64,000 nt of DNA from Streptomyces sp. CB02980 (GCF_014451325.2 NZ_JACSCH020000004.1:402392-466391); one strand, 5' to 3'. Positions 8,467 to 17,004 are shown, counted from the first letter of the stretch. Notes: generated from the sequence alone by a model not told the origin. Program-made: numbers and translations.

Positions 8467-8885
8467 CGTCAATTTCTTCGGGGTTCCACGCCCACCGGCT
8501 GCCCGTACGAGGAGATGGACGCCGCCCCGCGCGCGTACGCCCGTACTCGCTGACCGGCGGGCGGACCCGCTTCGGCCATGTCCTGCTCGTCGAGACCTTC
8601 GTGGCGGCGCTCGAAGCGCCCGCCGTGCGCAAGCTCCTGACGGACGGCGGGCCGGGCGCCCGCGGTCTGATGCCGGAGATGCGGGCCATCGTCGAGATCT
8701 GCCGCCGGATGCGGACGGTCGCGGAGATCTCGGCGCTTCTGAAGATGCCGTTGGGGGTCGTCCGGGTGCTCCTCAGCGACCTGGCCGACCAGGGAAAGAT
8801 CCGTGTGTACGGGACCGGTCACGGCACCGGGCAGCCCGACCGCGCGCTCCTCGAAAGGGTGCTGAGTGGACTCCGTCGTCTCTGA
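8463..8885 (+). CDS. cvnC: Conservon DUF742 protein CvnC
   Basis: 140-aa DUF742 protein. The N-terminal arm (RVRPYSLTGGRTR) leads into a small winged-helix-like region (EIVEICRRMRTVAEISALLKMPLGVVRVLLSDLADQGKIRVY). DUF742 proteins are the third conservon component and are thought to bridge the kinase-like and GTPase parts. The GTG at 8463 overlaps the cvnB stop; an upstream in-frame extension runs through cvnB and is rejected. The gene overlaps cvnD by 20 nt. Confidence 0.88.
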   Translation: MTSISSGFHAHRLPVRGDGRRPARVRPYSLTGGRTRFGHVLLVETFVAALEAPAVRKLLTDGGPGARGLMPEMRAIVEICRRMRTVAEISALLKMPLGVVRVLLSDLADQGKIRVYGTGHGTGQPDRALLERVLSGLRRL

Positions 8886-9615
8886 CGCCTCCGCCGTCTC
8901 CGATGCCGACACCGGATCACCGGCGGTGACGGGCATTCCCGCGCAGCCCCAGGCCCCCGCGGCCGACCTGTTCCAGCGGGATACGACCGCATCGGCCGCG
9001 GCCGCGTCGGCCACCGCCGAGCCCGACGCCGAGGACGGCGCGCAGGACTGGCAGCTCGACCACACCCGCGCCCCGATCGCGACGAAGATCGTCGTCGCGG
9101 GCGGCTTCGGCGTCGGCAAGACCACCTTCGTGCGCGCGGTCTCGGAGATCACCCCGCTCCAGACCGAGGCGCTGATGACCCGGGCGAGCGAGGAGACCGA
9201 CGACCTCACCGCCACGCCGGACAAGCTCACCACCACGGTGGCGATGGACTTCGGCCGGATCACCCTCGACAACGACCTGGTGCTGTACGTCTTCGGTACG
9301 CCGGGACAGCAGCGTTTCTGGTTCATGTGGGACGACCTGGTGCGCGGGGCGATCGGCGCGATCGTGCTGGCCGACACGCGGCGGCTCACGGACTGCTTCC
9401 CGGCCCTCGACTACTTCGAGAGCTGCGGGCTGCCGTACATCGTGGCCGTCAACCACTTCGAGGGCACCGAGCTGTTCGAGGCGGACGACGTCAGGGAGGC
9501 GTTGACCGTGCCCGCGCACGTCCCCGTGGTGATCATGGACGCGCGCAAGCGGTACAGCGTCGTCGAGAGCCTGCTCGCGATGGTCGCCCACGCGCTGGAA
9601 CACACCCCCGAATAG
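8866..9615 (+). CDS. cvnD: Conservon GTPase CvnD
   Basis: 249-aa Ras-like GTPase. The P-loop is VVAGGFGVGKTTFV, switch II is FGTPGQQRFWFMW (G3 DxxG replaced by GTPGQ, usual in this family), and the nucleotide-base region is VAVNHFEG. The first ~60 residues are Ala-rich and disordered. CvnD is the G-protein output of the conservon. The GTG at 8866 is used. It is the last of four overlapping cvn genes; the monooxygenase gene follows after 38 nt and is probably co-transcribed. Confidence 0.88.
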   Translation: MDSVVSDASAVSDADTGSPAVTGIPAQPQAPAADLFQRDTTASAAAASATAEPDAEDGAQDWQLDHTRAPIATKIVVAGGFGVGKTTFVRAVSEITPLQTEALMTRASEETDDLTATPDKLTTTVAMDFGRITLDNDLVLYVFGTPGQQRFWFMWDDLVRGAIGAIVLADTRRLTDCFPALDYFESCGLPYIVAVNHFEGTELFEADDVREALTVPAHVPVVIMDARKRYSVVESLLAMVAHALEHTPE

Positions 9616-9653
9616 ATCGCTCAGCTCTCCCCGTCACGCCAGGAGCACCACCC

Positions 9654-10889
9654 ATGCGGAAGATACTCATAGTCGGCGCCGGCCAGTCCGGTCTGCAGCT
9701 CGCCCTCGGACTCCAGTCGTCGGGGTACGAGGTCACCCTCATGTCGAACCGGACGGCGGACGAGATCCGGGCCGGCCGGGTCATGTCCACCCAGTGCATG
9801 TTCGACACCGCGCTCCAGCACGAGCGGGACCTCGGCCTCAACTTCTGGGAGTCCCAGGCACCGCGCATCGAGGGCCTCGGCGTCTCGGTCGCCGCGCCCG
9901 ACTCCGCCCGCGCCATCGACTGGGTCGGCAGGCTCGACGGGTACGCGCAGTCGGTCGACCAGCGGGTGAAGATGGCCGGCTGGATGGAGACCTTCGCCCA
10001 GCGCGGCGGCCAGCTGGTGATACACGGCGCGGCCGTCAGCGACCTGGACTACTTCTCGCGCAGCTACGACCTGGTGCTCGTCGCGGCGGGCAAGGGCGAG
10101 CTGGTCTCCATGTTCGGCCGGGACGCGTCCCGTTCGCCGTACAGCGAGCCGCAGCGCGCGCTGGCCGTCGCGTACGTCCACGGCCTCGGCCCGCGCCCGG
10201 AGCACCCGGACTTCGACGCGGTGCGGTGCAACGTGGTGCCGGGTGTGGGCGAGCTGTTCGTCATGCCGACGCTGTCGACCGGCGGCCGCGCGGACATCCT
10301 CTTCTGGGAGGGCGTCCCCGGCGGTCCGCTCGACGCCTTCAAGGGCATCAAGGACCCGGCGGAGCACCTGTCGCTGACCCTGGAGCTGATGGAGAAGTTC
10401 ACGCCCTGGGAGTACGCGCGGGCCACCAAGGTCGAGCTGACCGACGCGGGCGGCACCCTCGCCGGCCGGTACGCGCCGACGGTCCGCAACCCGATCGGCC
10501 GGCTGCCCGGCGGCGGCCTGGTCCTCGGCGTGGCCGACGTGGTCGTGGCCAACGACCCGATCACCGGCCAGGGCTCGAACTCGGCGTCGAAGTGCGCGGC
10601 CGCGTATCTGGCGGCGATCGTCGAACAGGGCGACAAGCCCTTCGACGAGGAGTGGATGCAGTCGGCCTTCGACCGCTACTGGCAGACCGCGCAGCACGTC
10701 ACCAAGTGGACGAACGCGATGCTGGCGCCCCCGCCGGAGCACGTCCTGAACCTCCTGGGCGCCGCGGGCGGGCTCCAGCCGGTCGCGAACCGCTTCGCGA
10801 ACGGCTTCAACGACCCGTCGGACTTCGAGAACTTCTTCTTCGACCCCGAGAAGACGAACGCGTACCTGGCCTCGGTCGCCGGCAGCTGA
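9654..10889 (+). CDS. FAD-dependent styrene/indole monooxygenase-family protein (StyA-like)
   Basis: 411-aa group E flavoprotein monooxygenase. The FAD-binding GxGxxG (KILIVGAGQSGLQLALGL) is at the N-terminus and the second FAD motif (NDPITGQGSNSA) near residue 300. StyA enzymes epoxidise styrene-like or indole substrates with reduced FAD from a separate reductase (StyB). No reductase gene is nearby, so reduced flavin must come from elsewhere. The ATG at 9654 is preceded by AGGAG. Some Streptomyces conservons are linked to cytochrome P450 genes; here a flavin monooxygenase takes that position. The substrate is unknown. Confidence 0.85.
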   Translation: MRKILIVGAGQSGLQLALGLQSSGYEVTLMSNRTADEIRAGRVMSTQCMFDTALQHERDLGLNFWESQAPRIEGLGVSVAAPDSARAIDWVGRLDGYAQSVDQRVKMAGWMETFAQRGGQLVIHGAAVSDLDYFSRSYDLVLVAAGKGELVSMFGRDASRSPYSEPQRALAVAYVHGLGPRPEHPDFDAVRCNVVPGVGELFVMPTLSTGGRADILFWEGVPGGPLDAFKGIKDPAEHLSLTLELMEKFTPWEYARATKVELTDAGGTLAGRYAPTVRNPIGRLPGGGLVLGVADVVVANDPITGQGSNSASKCAAAYLAAIVEQGDKPFDEEWMQSAFDRYWQTAQHVTKWTNAMLAPPPEHVLNLLGAAGGLQPVANRFANGFNDPSDFENFFFDPEKTNAYLASVAGS

Positions 10890-11033
10890 CAGGCCGCTGA
10901 CCTGTGTCGGAGCGGTTGCCGTCGGTGGTTGTCGGTGACCATCGGCACCCCTCCGACGGCCCACGGACGGCCCGGACCGCCTCCGAGCCGCGCGCCGGCC
11001 GGTAGTGCCCGCCTTCGGATCTCGTCACCCCGC

Positions 11034-11068
11034 CCTCTGCCCGTCAGCGGTCCGCTGACGGGCAGAGG
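11034..11068. terminator. Strong perfect hairpin terminator
   Basis: Perfect 17-bp stem CCTCTGCCCGTCAGCGG with a single central unpaired base. It lies 145 bp after the monooxygenase stop and overlaps the stop codon of the decayed DUF11 fragment on the minus strand. It could serve both strands. Confidence 0.8.
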
Positions 11069-11283
11069 CGTCGCGTGTTCCCGGCAGAGCGGTCGAGCGG
11101 CAGGATCGAGATCCCGCCGCCGCTGCCTCCGTTGCAGCCGTTACCGGTGATGACAGTGGGGTCGCTCGCCGAGTCCCTGAGGGGCACGTTCGACCACTGA
11201 ACGGTGGCAGTGTTGGTGACGTTGCAGGGGGCGTCAGTGGCGATGTTGACGGCCAGGTCGAAGGTGTAGGTCGCGTCCGCTCT
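11044..11283 (-). pseudogene. Remnant of a DUF11-repeat secreted protein
   Basis: About 79 codons remain. The peptide includes ADATYTFDLAVNIATDAP and CNVTNTATVQWSNVPLRD, then SDPTVITGNGCNGGS. This is the pattern of DUF11 beta-sandwich repeats in large secreted or surface proteins. The open frame continues upstream only as a shadow of the opposite-strand DUF6584 gene, so the N-terminal part and signal peptide are missing. It is a 3'-end relic in the 466-bp gap 10890-11355. Confidence 0.55.
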
Positions 11284-11284
11284 C

Positions 11285-11306
11285 GCAGTCCACCGCGGTG
11301 GACTGC
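11285..11306. promoter_or_regulatory. 22-bp perfect palindrome upstream of the DUF6584 gene
   Basis: Both arms are perfect (half site GCAGTCCACCG) with no spacer. It lies 50 bp before the DUF6584 start, at the edge of the DUF11 relic. It is long enough to be an operator or a recombination scar; no named consensus fits. Confidence 0.45.
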
Positions 11307-11355
11307 GGTCGTAAAACGGATCGAGTTGTCCGCCCCCGTGCTCGATGATGTGTCC

Positions 11356-11886
11356 ATGCCTCAGTCGAACACCCTGGCTCGCGTGGACGCCGACCTCGAC
11401 GCCGGGCGGGTCCCCATGGCGCGGCAGCGGCTGCGTGGGCTGGTCTCGTCGTTTCCGTACGACCTGACGCTGCGGCGCCGGCTCGCCGAGGTGTACCGGC
11501 TGTACGGGGACGCGGCCGAGGCGGGGCGCTGGATGTACCTCGAAGAGGACCGGGACGCGGAGGAGACCGCCGCCTTCGAGAAGCGCTACGGGACTCCCGG
11601 GTGGCGGATGAAGGCCCTCGCCTGGCGCGGGCCCGAGGCGCCGGCGGCGACCTCCTTCGCCGCCGAGCAGCTCGCCGCGGTGCGGACCGCCTGCGCCGAG
11701 CGGCTCGGGCACCCCGTCGACTGGGACGACCCGGAGTCCTACGCGGCGGACCGGGGCGAGGAGGCCGACGCACCGGAACCCGGGGGCTGGACGCTCGCGG
11801 GAGTGGTCGCGGGCGCCGGCGCCCTCGCGGGAACCGTCGTCATGGTGGGCGTCTGGGTCCTCGGGGTCATCTCCCTCTTCTCGTAG
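11356..11886 (+). CDS. DUF6584-family protein with C-terminal membrane helix
   Basis: 176-aa actinobacterial protein. The N-terminal ~70 residues resemble a tetratricopeptide-like helical unit (LDAGRVPMARQRLRGLVSSFPYDLTLRRRLAEVYRLYGD). A middle segment ends EKRYGTPGWRMKALAWRGPE. A C-terminal hydrophobic helix (GVVAGAGALAGTVVMVGVWVLGVISLF) probably anchors it in the membrane. The ATG at 11356 (MPQSNT) is chosen; TTG/GTG starts upstream are possible. Its last 148 bp overlap the 3' end of the convergent transporter gene. Function unknown. Confidence 0.7.
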   Translation: MPQSNTLARVDADLDAGRVPMARQRLRGLVSSFPYDLTLRRRLAEVYRLYGDAAEAGRWMYLEEDRDAEETAAFEKRYGTPGWRMKALAWRGPEAPAATSFAAEQLAAVRTACAERLGHPVDWDDPESYAADRGEEADAPEPGGWTLAGVVAGAGALAGTVVMVGVWVLGVISLFS

Positions 11887-13073
11887 CGCCCGGCGGCCTC
11901 CGCCCGGCGGACCGCCCACGGCGCCAGCAGACCCGTCAGGGCGAAGAGTGCGCCGACGAGGTACCAGCCGGGACGGCCCCAGCCGATGCACAGCGCGATG
12001 AGCAGGCCGGGGCCGACCGCCTCGGAGAGGCCCGCGCCGAGGCCGAAGACACCCAGGTACTGGCCGGTGGCGCGGGGCGGGGCGAGGGCGTACGACACCT
12101 CGAAGCCGCCCGCGGAGTGCCACAGTTCGCCGATCGTGTGGACCACGACGGCCGCCAGGAGCAGGGCGACCGCCACCGCCACCGGTGCGCCCGCCGAGAG
12201 CGGGACCAGCGCGCAGGAGACGAGGAACGCCGCTCCGGCGCGACGGTAGGCGCGGCCGCCCGCGCGCGGCGAGTCGATGCCCCGGCTCGCCCGCACCTGG
12301 AGTCCCACGACGATCACGGTGTTGGCCAGCATCGCGCCCGAGACGAGCCAGTGCGGGGCGCGGGTGGACCCCACCAGCCACAGCGGGATCGCCACCGTCA
12401 GCACCTTGAACTGCATCGCCATCACCCCGTCGAGCGCGGTGAGCGCGAGATACGGCCGGTCCCGCAGCGCGATCCACCGCGGCCCCCGGGCGACGGGCGA
12501 GGGCGCCACCGGCGGCAGCAGGAGCAGCACGACGGCCGAGGCCCCGAACGCCAGCGCGTTGCCCAGCACGAGCAGTTGGTACGCACCGAGCGTGCCGACC
12601 TGGACCGCCCAGCCCGCAAGGAGAGCGCCCAGGGAGATGCCGACGTTGGTCACGGCCCGCAGATAGGCCCGGAACTCCTGCGGCCGCTCCCCTCCGTAGT
12701 GCCGGACGAGCGGCGCACGCGCGGCCAGTCCGGCGGCCTTCGCCCCGGTGGCCGTCGAGACCGCGAGCACGAACGGCCAGAAACTGTCCGCGAAGACGAA
12801 GGTCCCGGTCGCGACCGCCTGTACGGCGAGCGTGGCCACGTACACGCCCCGCGCCCCGCACCGGTCCGCGAGATGGCCGACCCCGATCCCCACGGCGAGG
12901 GAGAGGGTCCCGGCGATACCGAGCCCGAGTCCCACCGTGGCGGCCGACAGGTGTACGGCCTGGGTGAAGTACAGGACCCCGGCGGTCAGGAAGAGCCCAC
13001 TGCCGACGGTGTTCACGAAGTTGGAGACGGCAAGGGTGCGTTGGGGGCCATTGGGGGGTAGCAGTCCGGGCAT
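11739..13073 (-). CDS. MFS transporter
   Basis: 444-aa protein with about 12 hydrophobic helices and an MFS layout (NFVNTVGSGLFLTAGVLYFT in TM1; GVGHLADRCGARGVYVA in the loop 2-3 region). It is probably a proton-coupled exporter of unknown substrate. The ATG at 13073 (MPGLLPPNGPQRTLAVSNF) is chosen; an in-frame start at 13136 adds a basic stretch. After a natural-looking end (AVRRAEAAGRYEKREM) it continues for ~45 Pro/Thr/Ala-rich residues antisense to the DUF6584 gene, as if an earlier stop had been lost. Confidence 0.82.
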   Translation of the reverse strand: MPGLLPPNGPQRTLAVSNFVNTVGSGLFLTAGVLYFTQAVHLSAATVGLGLGIAGTLSLAVGIGVGHLADRCGARGVYVATLAVQAVATGTFVFADSFWPFVLAVSTATGAKAAGLAARAPLVRHYGGERPQEFRAYLRAVTNVGISLGALLAGWAVQVGTLGAYQLLVLGNALAFGASAVVLLLLPPVAPSPVARGPRWIALRDRPYLALTALDGVMAMQFKVLTVAIPLWLVGSTRAPHWLVSGAMLANTVIVVGLQVRASRGIDSPRAGGRAYRRAGAAFLVSCALVPLSAGAPVAVAVALLLAAVVVHTIGELWHSAGGFEVSYALAPPRATGQYLGVFGLGAGLSEAVGPGLLIALCIGWGRPGWYLVGALFALTGLLAPWAVRRAEAAGRYEKREMTPRTQTPTMTTVPARAPAPATTPASVQPPGSGASASSPRSAA

Positions 13074-13181
13074 GGCGGGGCTCCGCGTCCGTTCGGGCAA
13101 GATGCGGCGAGTAAGGACCCGAACAGCTTGTTGCATATTACGTGCGAGGGCAAGAGGGGTGTGTTGCAGGGCAGTTGACGC

Positions 13182-14579
13182 TCAGCCGCGGTCGTACCCC
13201 TCGTCCCCGCCGTCCCTCGCCCCCGCCGGCAGCACCGGCGGGGTGTACGCGGCCAGGACCTCCCCGTGCGGATCCGGGCGCACCGCCCCGAGTAGCGGGT
13301 TCGCCGCGATCGGGGAGACCTTCACCTTCCCGCCGGGCCGCGGCGCCTGCACCACCAGGCCCTCGCCGAGATAGACCGCCACATGGGTCGCGCCGGGGAA
13401 GTACACCACCAGGTCCCCGGGACGGAGCTCCGCGAGCGGCACCCGGGGCAGCGTCGCCCACTGCTCCTGGCTCGTCCGCGGCACTTCCAGGCCCGCCGCC
13501 GCCCACGCCTGCTGGGTGAGCCCCGAGCAGTCGTACGTCTCCGGACCCTCCGCCCCCCACTCGTACGGCTTGCCGATCTGACCCACCGCGAACCGCAGCG
13601 CCTCCGCACCCGCCCCGGACGGGCTGCGCCGGCCCCCCAGGACGCCCGAGTCGAGCAGCTCGCGCTGTGCGCCCGCCGTCTGGACCCGCTCCAGCTCGGT
13701 GAGCCGGGCCAGCTGCTCGGGAGAGAGCGACGCGAGCAGCTTCTCGACCTCCGTGAGCCGGGCCCGTACCTCGTCGCGCCGGGTGCGCTGCGTGGCGGCG
13801 AGGGTCTGCTGCCGGTCGAGCGCCTTGCGGGACGCACTCGCCAGGCTGCCGGCCTGCCGCTCGGCCTTCTCGAGCCGCGGCACGGCCGACGCCCGGTCCC
13901 GGGAGGCCCGCGCCATCAGATGGCCCTGGTCGAGCGCCGACTGGGGATCCGGCGCGAACAGCAGCCGCAGGTAGGAGGAGAACTCGGACCCGCCCCGGTA
14001 CTGGTCCCGGGCGATCCGTCCGGCCGCGGCGCGCCCCTGCGCCAGCGCGGTACGGGCGGCGGTGAGCCGGGCGGTGACCCTCTTGGTGTCGGCGGTCTGG
14101 AGCTTCAGCGCCTCCTCGGCGGCGTTGAACCGCTCGGTCGCCTCCTCGGCCTGCTGGTAGAGCGTCCGCATCCGCGTGAGCAGGGCGGTGACGGAGTCGC
14201 CGCCGGGGGGAGGGAGGGCGGCGGCGTCGTCGGCGTCGTCGGTGGGGTCGGTGGGGGTGACGGGGGTGACGGGGGTGACGGGTCCGGCCGGGTCCTGCGA
14301 GGCCGCCGTCTCAGCCGTCTCGCCCACCTCAGCCGTCTCGCCCGCCTCGTTCGTCTCAGCCGTGGAAGACGTGGGTGCCTTGGGTGATGTGGTCGTGGTC
14401 GCGTCCGGGTCAACCGGTTCCACCGGTTCCGCAGCCGGATCCGCCCAGGCGATCGGTGCCTCCACCGGGGGGTCGGCGGGTGGCTCCGGAGCGGCGGCGC
14501 CCGCCGGGAGGACGCCTGTGAGGGCGGTCGCGGCGGCCAGGGCCCCCGTGCAGACCGTTCGCAGCAGCCTTCGCGACAC
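13182..14579 (-). CDS. Secreted NlpC/P60 peptidoglycan hydrolase
   Basis: 465-aa exported D,L-endopeptidase-type hydrolase. After a signal peptide there is a low-complexity region (Pro/Thr/Glu-rich, with a PVTPVTPVTPTDPTDDADD stretch), then a long coiled coil (residues ~145-320) as in RipA/CwlO-type hydrolases, then a C-terminal NlpC/P60 domain. The catalytic Cys is in TYDCSGLTQQAW (~351) and the His in ATHVAVYLGEG. The GTG at 14579 is chosen for the adjacent GGAGGTG; the first in-frame start (14612) precedes this ribosome site. It likely cleaves stem peptides during growth or division. Confidence 0.88.
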   Translation of the reverse strand: MSRRLLRTVCTGALAAATALTGVLPAGAAAPEPPADPPVEAPIAWADPAAEPVEPVDPDATTTTSPKAPTSSTAETNEAGETAEVGETAETAASQDPAGPVTPVTPVTPTDPTDDADDAAALPPPGGDSVTALLTRMRTLYQQAEEATERFNAAEEALKLQTADTKRVTARLTAARTALAQGRAAAGRIARDQYRGGSEFSSYLRLLFAPDPQSALDQGHLMARASRDRASAVPRLEKAERQAGSLASASRKALDRQQTLAATQRTRRDEVRARLTEVEKLLASLSPEQLARLTELERVQTAGAQRELLDSGVLGGRRSPSGAGAEALRFAVGQIGKPYEWGAEGPETYDCSGLTQQAWAAAGLEVPRTSQEQWATLPRVPLAELRPGDLVVYFPGATHVAVYLGEGLVVQAPRPGGKVKVSPIAANPLLGAVRPDPHGEVLAAYTPPVLPAGARDGGDEGYDRG

Positions 14580-14653
14580 GTCACCACCTCCACGGGGATG
14601 ATGACGCGTCACTTCATGTGATTACCGTACGTATGGGGGCGAGTCCGGCGTCC

Positions 14654-14962
14654 TCACTCGTTCGGCTCAGCGGCGTCCCGGGGAGCGGTCGTGCCGGTGC
14701 TCGGCTTCGACCACGGCCACTTCAGCTCGCGACGCTCGCGGCCCTCGGGGGCGTACTCGTAGACCCAGCCGCGCTGGAGCCCCAGTCGCTTCGTGTAGCC
14801 CGCGGGTTCGCGGCGGTAGGTGTGAAGGGTCGGGGGGTTCCCGTCGTGGGCCGGGACCGGGATCTCGTACCACTTCGGCGGGTGGCCGGTCGGACCGAGC
14901 AGGATCGGCAGGACCCGGCCGTCGAGGGGGCCGCCACGGAAGGAGGTGTTCTGGCTTCTCAC
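14654..14962 (-). CDS. Small conserved hypothetical protein
   Basis: 102-aa soluble protein with no recognised domain (RGGPLDGRVLPILLGPTGHPPKWYEIPVPA then LHTYRREPAGYTKRLGLQRGWVYEYAPEG). Such short proteins with Gly-Pro-x-Asp-Gly-rich starts occur widely in actinobacteria. The GTG start has a GGAGGG almost abutting it. It sits between two same-strand genes with separate functions. Confidence 0.55.
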   Translation of the reverse strand: MRSQNTSFRGGPLDGRVLPILLGPTGHPPKWYEIPVPAHDGNPPTLHTYRREPAGYTKRLGLQRGWVYEYAPEGRERRELKWPWSKPSTGTTAPRDAAEPNE

Positions 14963-14996
14963 CCCTCCAGTGTCCCCTCCGGCTTCCGATTCCTGC

Positions 14997-15719
14997 TCAG
15001 AGCAGATGGGCGGCCTCGCCGACCACCGGGATCACCCGGCGGGCCAGCCGGGCCACGGGTCCCTCGGGCGTCTCCTGGGCGAGGAGGCGTCCGACGACGC
15101 GTGCGGTCTCCTCGTCGCTGGCCGTGCTCGCGGCGAGGAGGGCGATGAGATGGTCCACGAGCCACTCCCGCAGCTCGCGGGCCGGGGGCCGCTTGTCCTC
15201 GTCGAGCCAGATGAGGGAGGCGGCTTCCACGGCGGCGATCCAGGTGCGGACCAGCATGTTGAGGCGGGGGCCGGGGCGGTCCACGCCGAGGTGGACGAGG
15301 ATCTGCTCGGCGGCGGCGCGGCGGACCTCGTCGACGATCGCGGTGGTACGGGAGGTCTCGGCGACGCTGCCGCCGCGCAGGAGGGCACTGAACCCGGCGT
15401 CGTGCTCGTCGACGAAGGCCAGGTAGCGGTCGAGCACCCGGCCGAGCCGCTCGGTGGGCGGCCCGACGGGCGGCTCGGTGAAGCAGTGGTTCAGGGCGTC
15501 GGCGGAGGAACGGAGGGCGGCCTCGTAGAGCTGCTGCTTGCCGCCGGGGAAGTAGCGGTAGACGAGGGGCCGGGAGACGCCGGCCGCCTCGGCGACGTCG
15601 TCGAGGGAGACGTCCTCGGGGGTGCGGTGGGCGAAGAGCTCCTGGGCTGCTTCGAGGAGCTGGCCGCGGCGCGCCTCGACGCTGAGCCTGCGGTACGCGG
15701 GGGTGGCGGCGGCAGTCAT
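14997..15719 (-). CDS. TetR-family transcriptional regulator
   Basis: 240-aa repressor. The N-terminal helix-turn-helix (RRGQLLEAAQELFAHRTPEDVSLDDVAEAAGVSRPLVYRYFPGGKQQLYEAAL) is classic TetR, followed by a helical ligand-binding domain of unknown specificity. The ATG at 15719 is chosen. It lies downstream of, and in the same direction as, the AurF-like gene (128-bp gap), so it may control that gene and the divergent ferritin-like gene. An inverted repeat lies in their shared promoter region. Confidence 0.87.
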   Translation of the reverse strand: MTAAATPAYRRLSVEARRGQLLEAAQELFAHRTPEDVSLDDVAEAAGVSRPLVYRYFPGGKQQLYEAALRSSADALNHCFTEPPVGPPTERLGRVLDRYLAFVDEHDAGFSALLRGGSVAETSRTTAIVDEVRRAAAEQILVHLGVDRPGPRLNMLVRTWIAAVEAASLIWLDEDKRPPARELREWLVDHLIALLAASTASDEETARVVGRLLAQETPEGPVARLARRVIPVVGEAAHLL

Positions 15720-15778
15720 GCTCCGCAGCGTAGCGGGACCCTTTCGCGCCCCACCTGGTGCGGCCCGCGGAGGGCGGG

Positions 15779-15830
15779 CCGGCAGCCCCACCCCACCCCC
15801 GGCAGCCCCACCCCACCCCACCCCCGGCAG
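15779..15830. repeat. CCCCACCCC-type tandem repeat at the AurF-like gene's 3' end
   Basis: Two and a half copies of a 21-26-bp unit (CCGGCAGCCCCACCCCACCCC) lie just beyond the stop of the AurF-like gene, between it and the TetR gene. The pattern fits the GC-rich minisatellites seen at other gene ends here. Confidence 0.6.
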
Positions 15831-15847
15831 GCGCCGCGCCGCGCGGC

Positions 15848-16810
15848 TCACGCCAGTAGCCCCGACGACCTCCACAACCGTCGCCCCACCCCTCGCAGCA
15901 CCCCGATGTCGTCCAGGAAGTCCGTCAGGCGGCGCGCGCCGGACTGCATGACCTCGCGGCGGTGCCCGCTCGCCCTCACCTGCGCGACCGCCTCCCGCCG
16001 GTCCAGGCCCACCGCCTCGTACACCTGCGGGTTCACGAAGCACGTCGAGAAGACCCGCGCCGCCTCTCCGCAGCTCACCCGCGTGAACTCCTGCTCCCAG
16101 CGCGGCGCGGTCACCATCTGGCGGCGCAGTTCCTCGCGGGCGTACCGCACGTGGCGCGCCTCCTCGACCACATGGATGCGGGTCACCCCGCGCACCAGCG
16201 TCTGCACCCGCTCGTCCGGGAACGTCAGCCGCTGCATCCAGTCGAGGATCTCCTCGCCGAGCAGCGTCGAGGCGAACGAGCCCGGGGTCGTGGACACGGT
16301 CTTCAGCAGGCGCGCGAGGTTGTGGTAGAGCCTCGGCACCGGGTACGCCGGGGTCCCGCCCTGCTGGATCAGCCGCGCGAACATCATCGAGTGCCGGCAC
16401 TCGTCCGCTATCTCGGTCAGCGCGTACCGGACGTGATGACTGGTCAGCGACTTGTCGTAGATGTGCCGGACGAGCAGCTGCATCAGGATGATCTCGAACC
16501 AGACACCGAGCGACGCGAGCGACGCCGCCTCGTGGCGCGAGAGCGCGATGCGCTGCTCCTCGGACATCGTGCGCCACAGCGGCGTGTCGTACAGGGAGAG
16601 CAGCTCGGGCGGCCAGAACCACTTGCCGTCCTCGAACGGCGCGTCCCAGTCGAGCTCGACGTCCGGGTCGTAGGAGTGCTTGCGGGAGGACTCCAGGAGC
16701 CGTTCGGCGACCTGCTCACGGTCGCGCAGCGGCCCCAGGGCGTCCCTGAGGAGGCTGAAGTCCGGCTCCGTGGACCTCGTGGTCGCCGGGGACTCGGTGA
16801 AGGGGGTCAT
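15848..16810 (-). CDS. AurF-like diiron oxygenase
   Basis: 320-aa protein of the p-aminobenzoate N-oxygenase (AurF) type, a ferritin-like four-helix diiron enzyme. Candidate iron ligands include E and H residues in EIADECRHSMMFAR and VEEARHVRYAREE, plus LLGEEILDW. AurF enzymes oxidise arylamines to nitroarenes; related members act on other substrates, so the reaction here is open. The ATG at 16810 is chosen because the leader residues 1-18 of the longer frame lack conservation-like features and GAGGTG lies upstream. It is divergent from another diiron protein. Confidence 0.8.
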   Translation of the reverse strand: MTPFTESPATTRSTEPDFSLLRDALGPLRDREQVAERLLESSRKHSYDPDVELDWDAPFEDGKWFWPPELLSLYDTPLWRTMSEEQRIALSRHEAASLASLGVWFEIILMQLLVRHIYDKSLTSHHVRYALTEIADECRHSMMFARLIQQGGTPAYPVPRLYHNLARLLKTVSTTPGSFASTLLGEEILDWMQRLTFPDERVQTLVRGVTRIHVVEEARHVRYAREELRRQMVTAPRWEQEFTRVSCGEAARVFSTCFVNPQVYEAVGLDRREAVAQVRASGHRREVMQSGARRLTDFLDDIGVLRGVGRRLWRSSGLLA

Positions 16811-16867
16811 GGTCTGCGCACCTCGTTGTGCTCGTCGCGACGGCGGGACGTCACCGGTGGTCACCCT

Positions 16868-16898
16868 TTATCAGACTGCCCGTCAGTAGCGTCGTCAA
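16868..16898 (-). promoter_or_regulatory. Candidate promoter of the AurF-like gene with inverted repeat in the spacer
   Basis: On the minus strand TTGACG (16893-16898) and TGATAA (16868-16873) are separated by 19 bp. The spacer contains ACTG-CCCGT-CAGT (16875-16887). A repressor bound there would block the promoter, and the TetR protein encoded downstream is the obvious candidate. Confidence 0.4.
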
Positions 16899-17004
16899 TC
16901 CCTTGTGCGCGACTTGTTGACGATCCGTCTACCAACGTGTGAGCCTGGCCTGGCCACAGGACTCGCACCACGGGAAAAGGCCCGACCCCCCCAAGGAGGC
17001 GTCA

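Noticed and set aside
16939..17004. N-terminal extension of the ferritin-like protein from ATG 16939
   Set aside because: There is no ribosome site before it, whereas AAGGAGG lies just upstream of GTG 17005.
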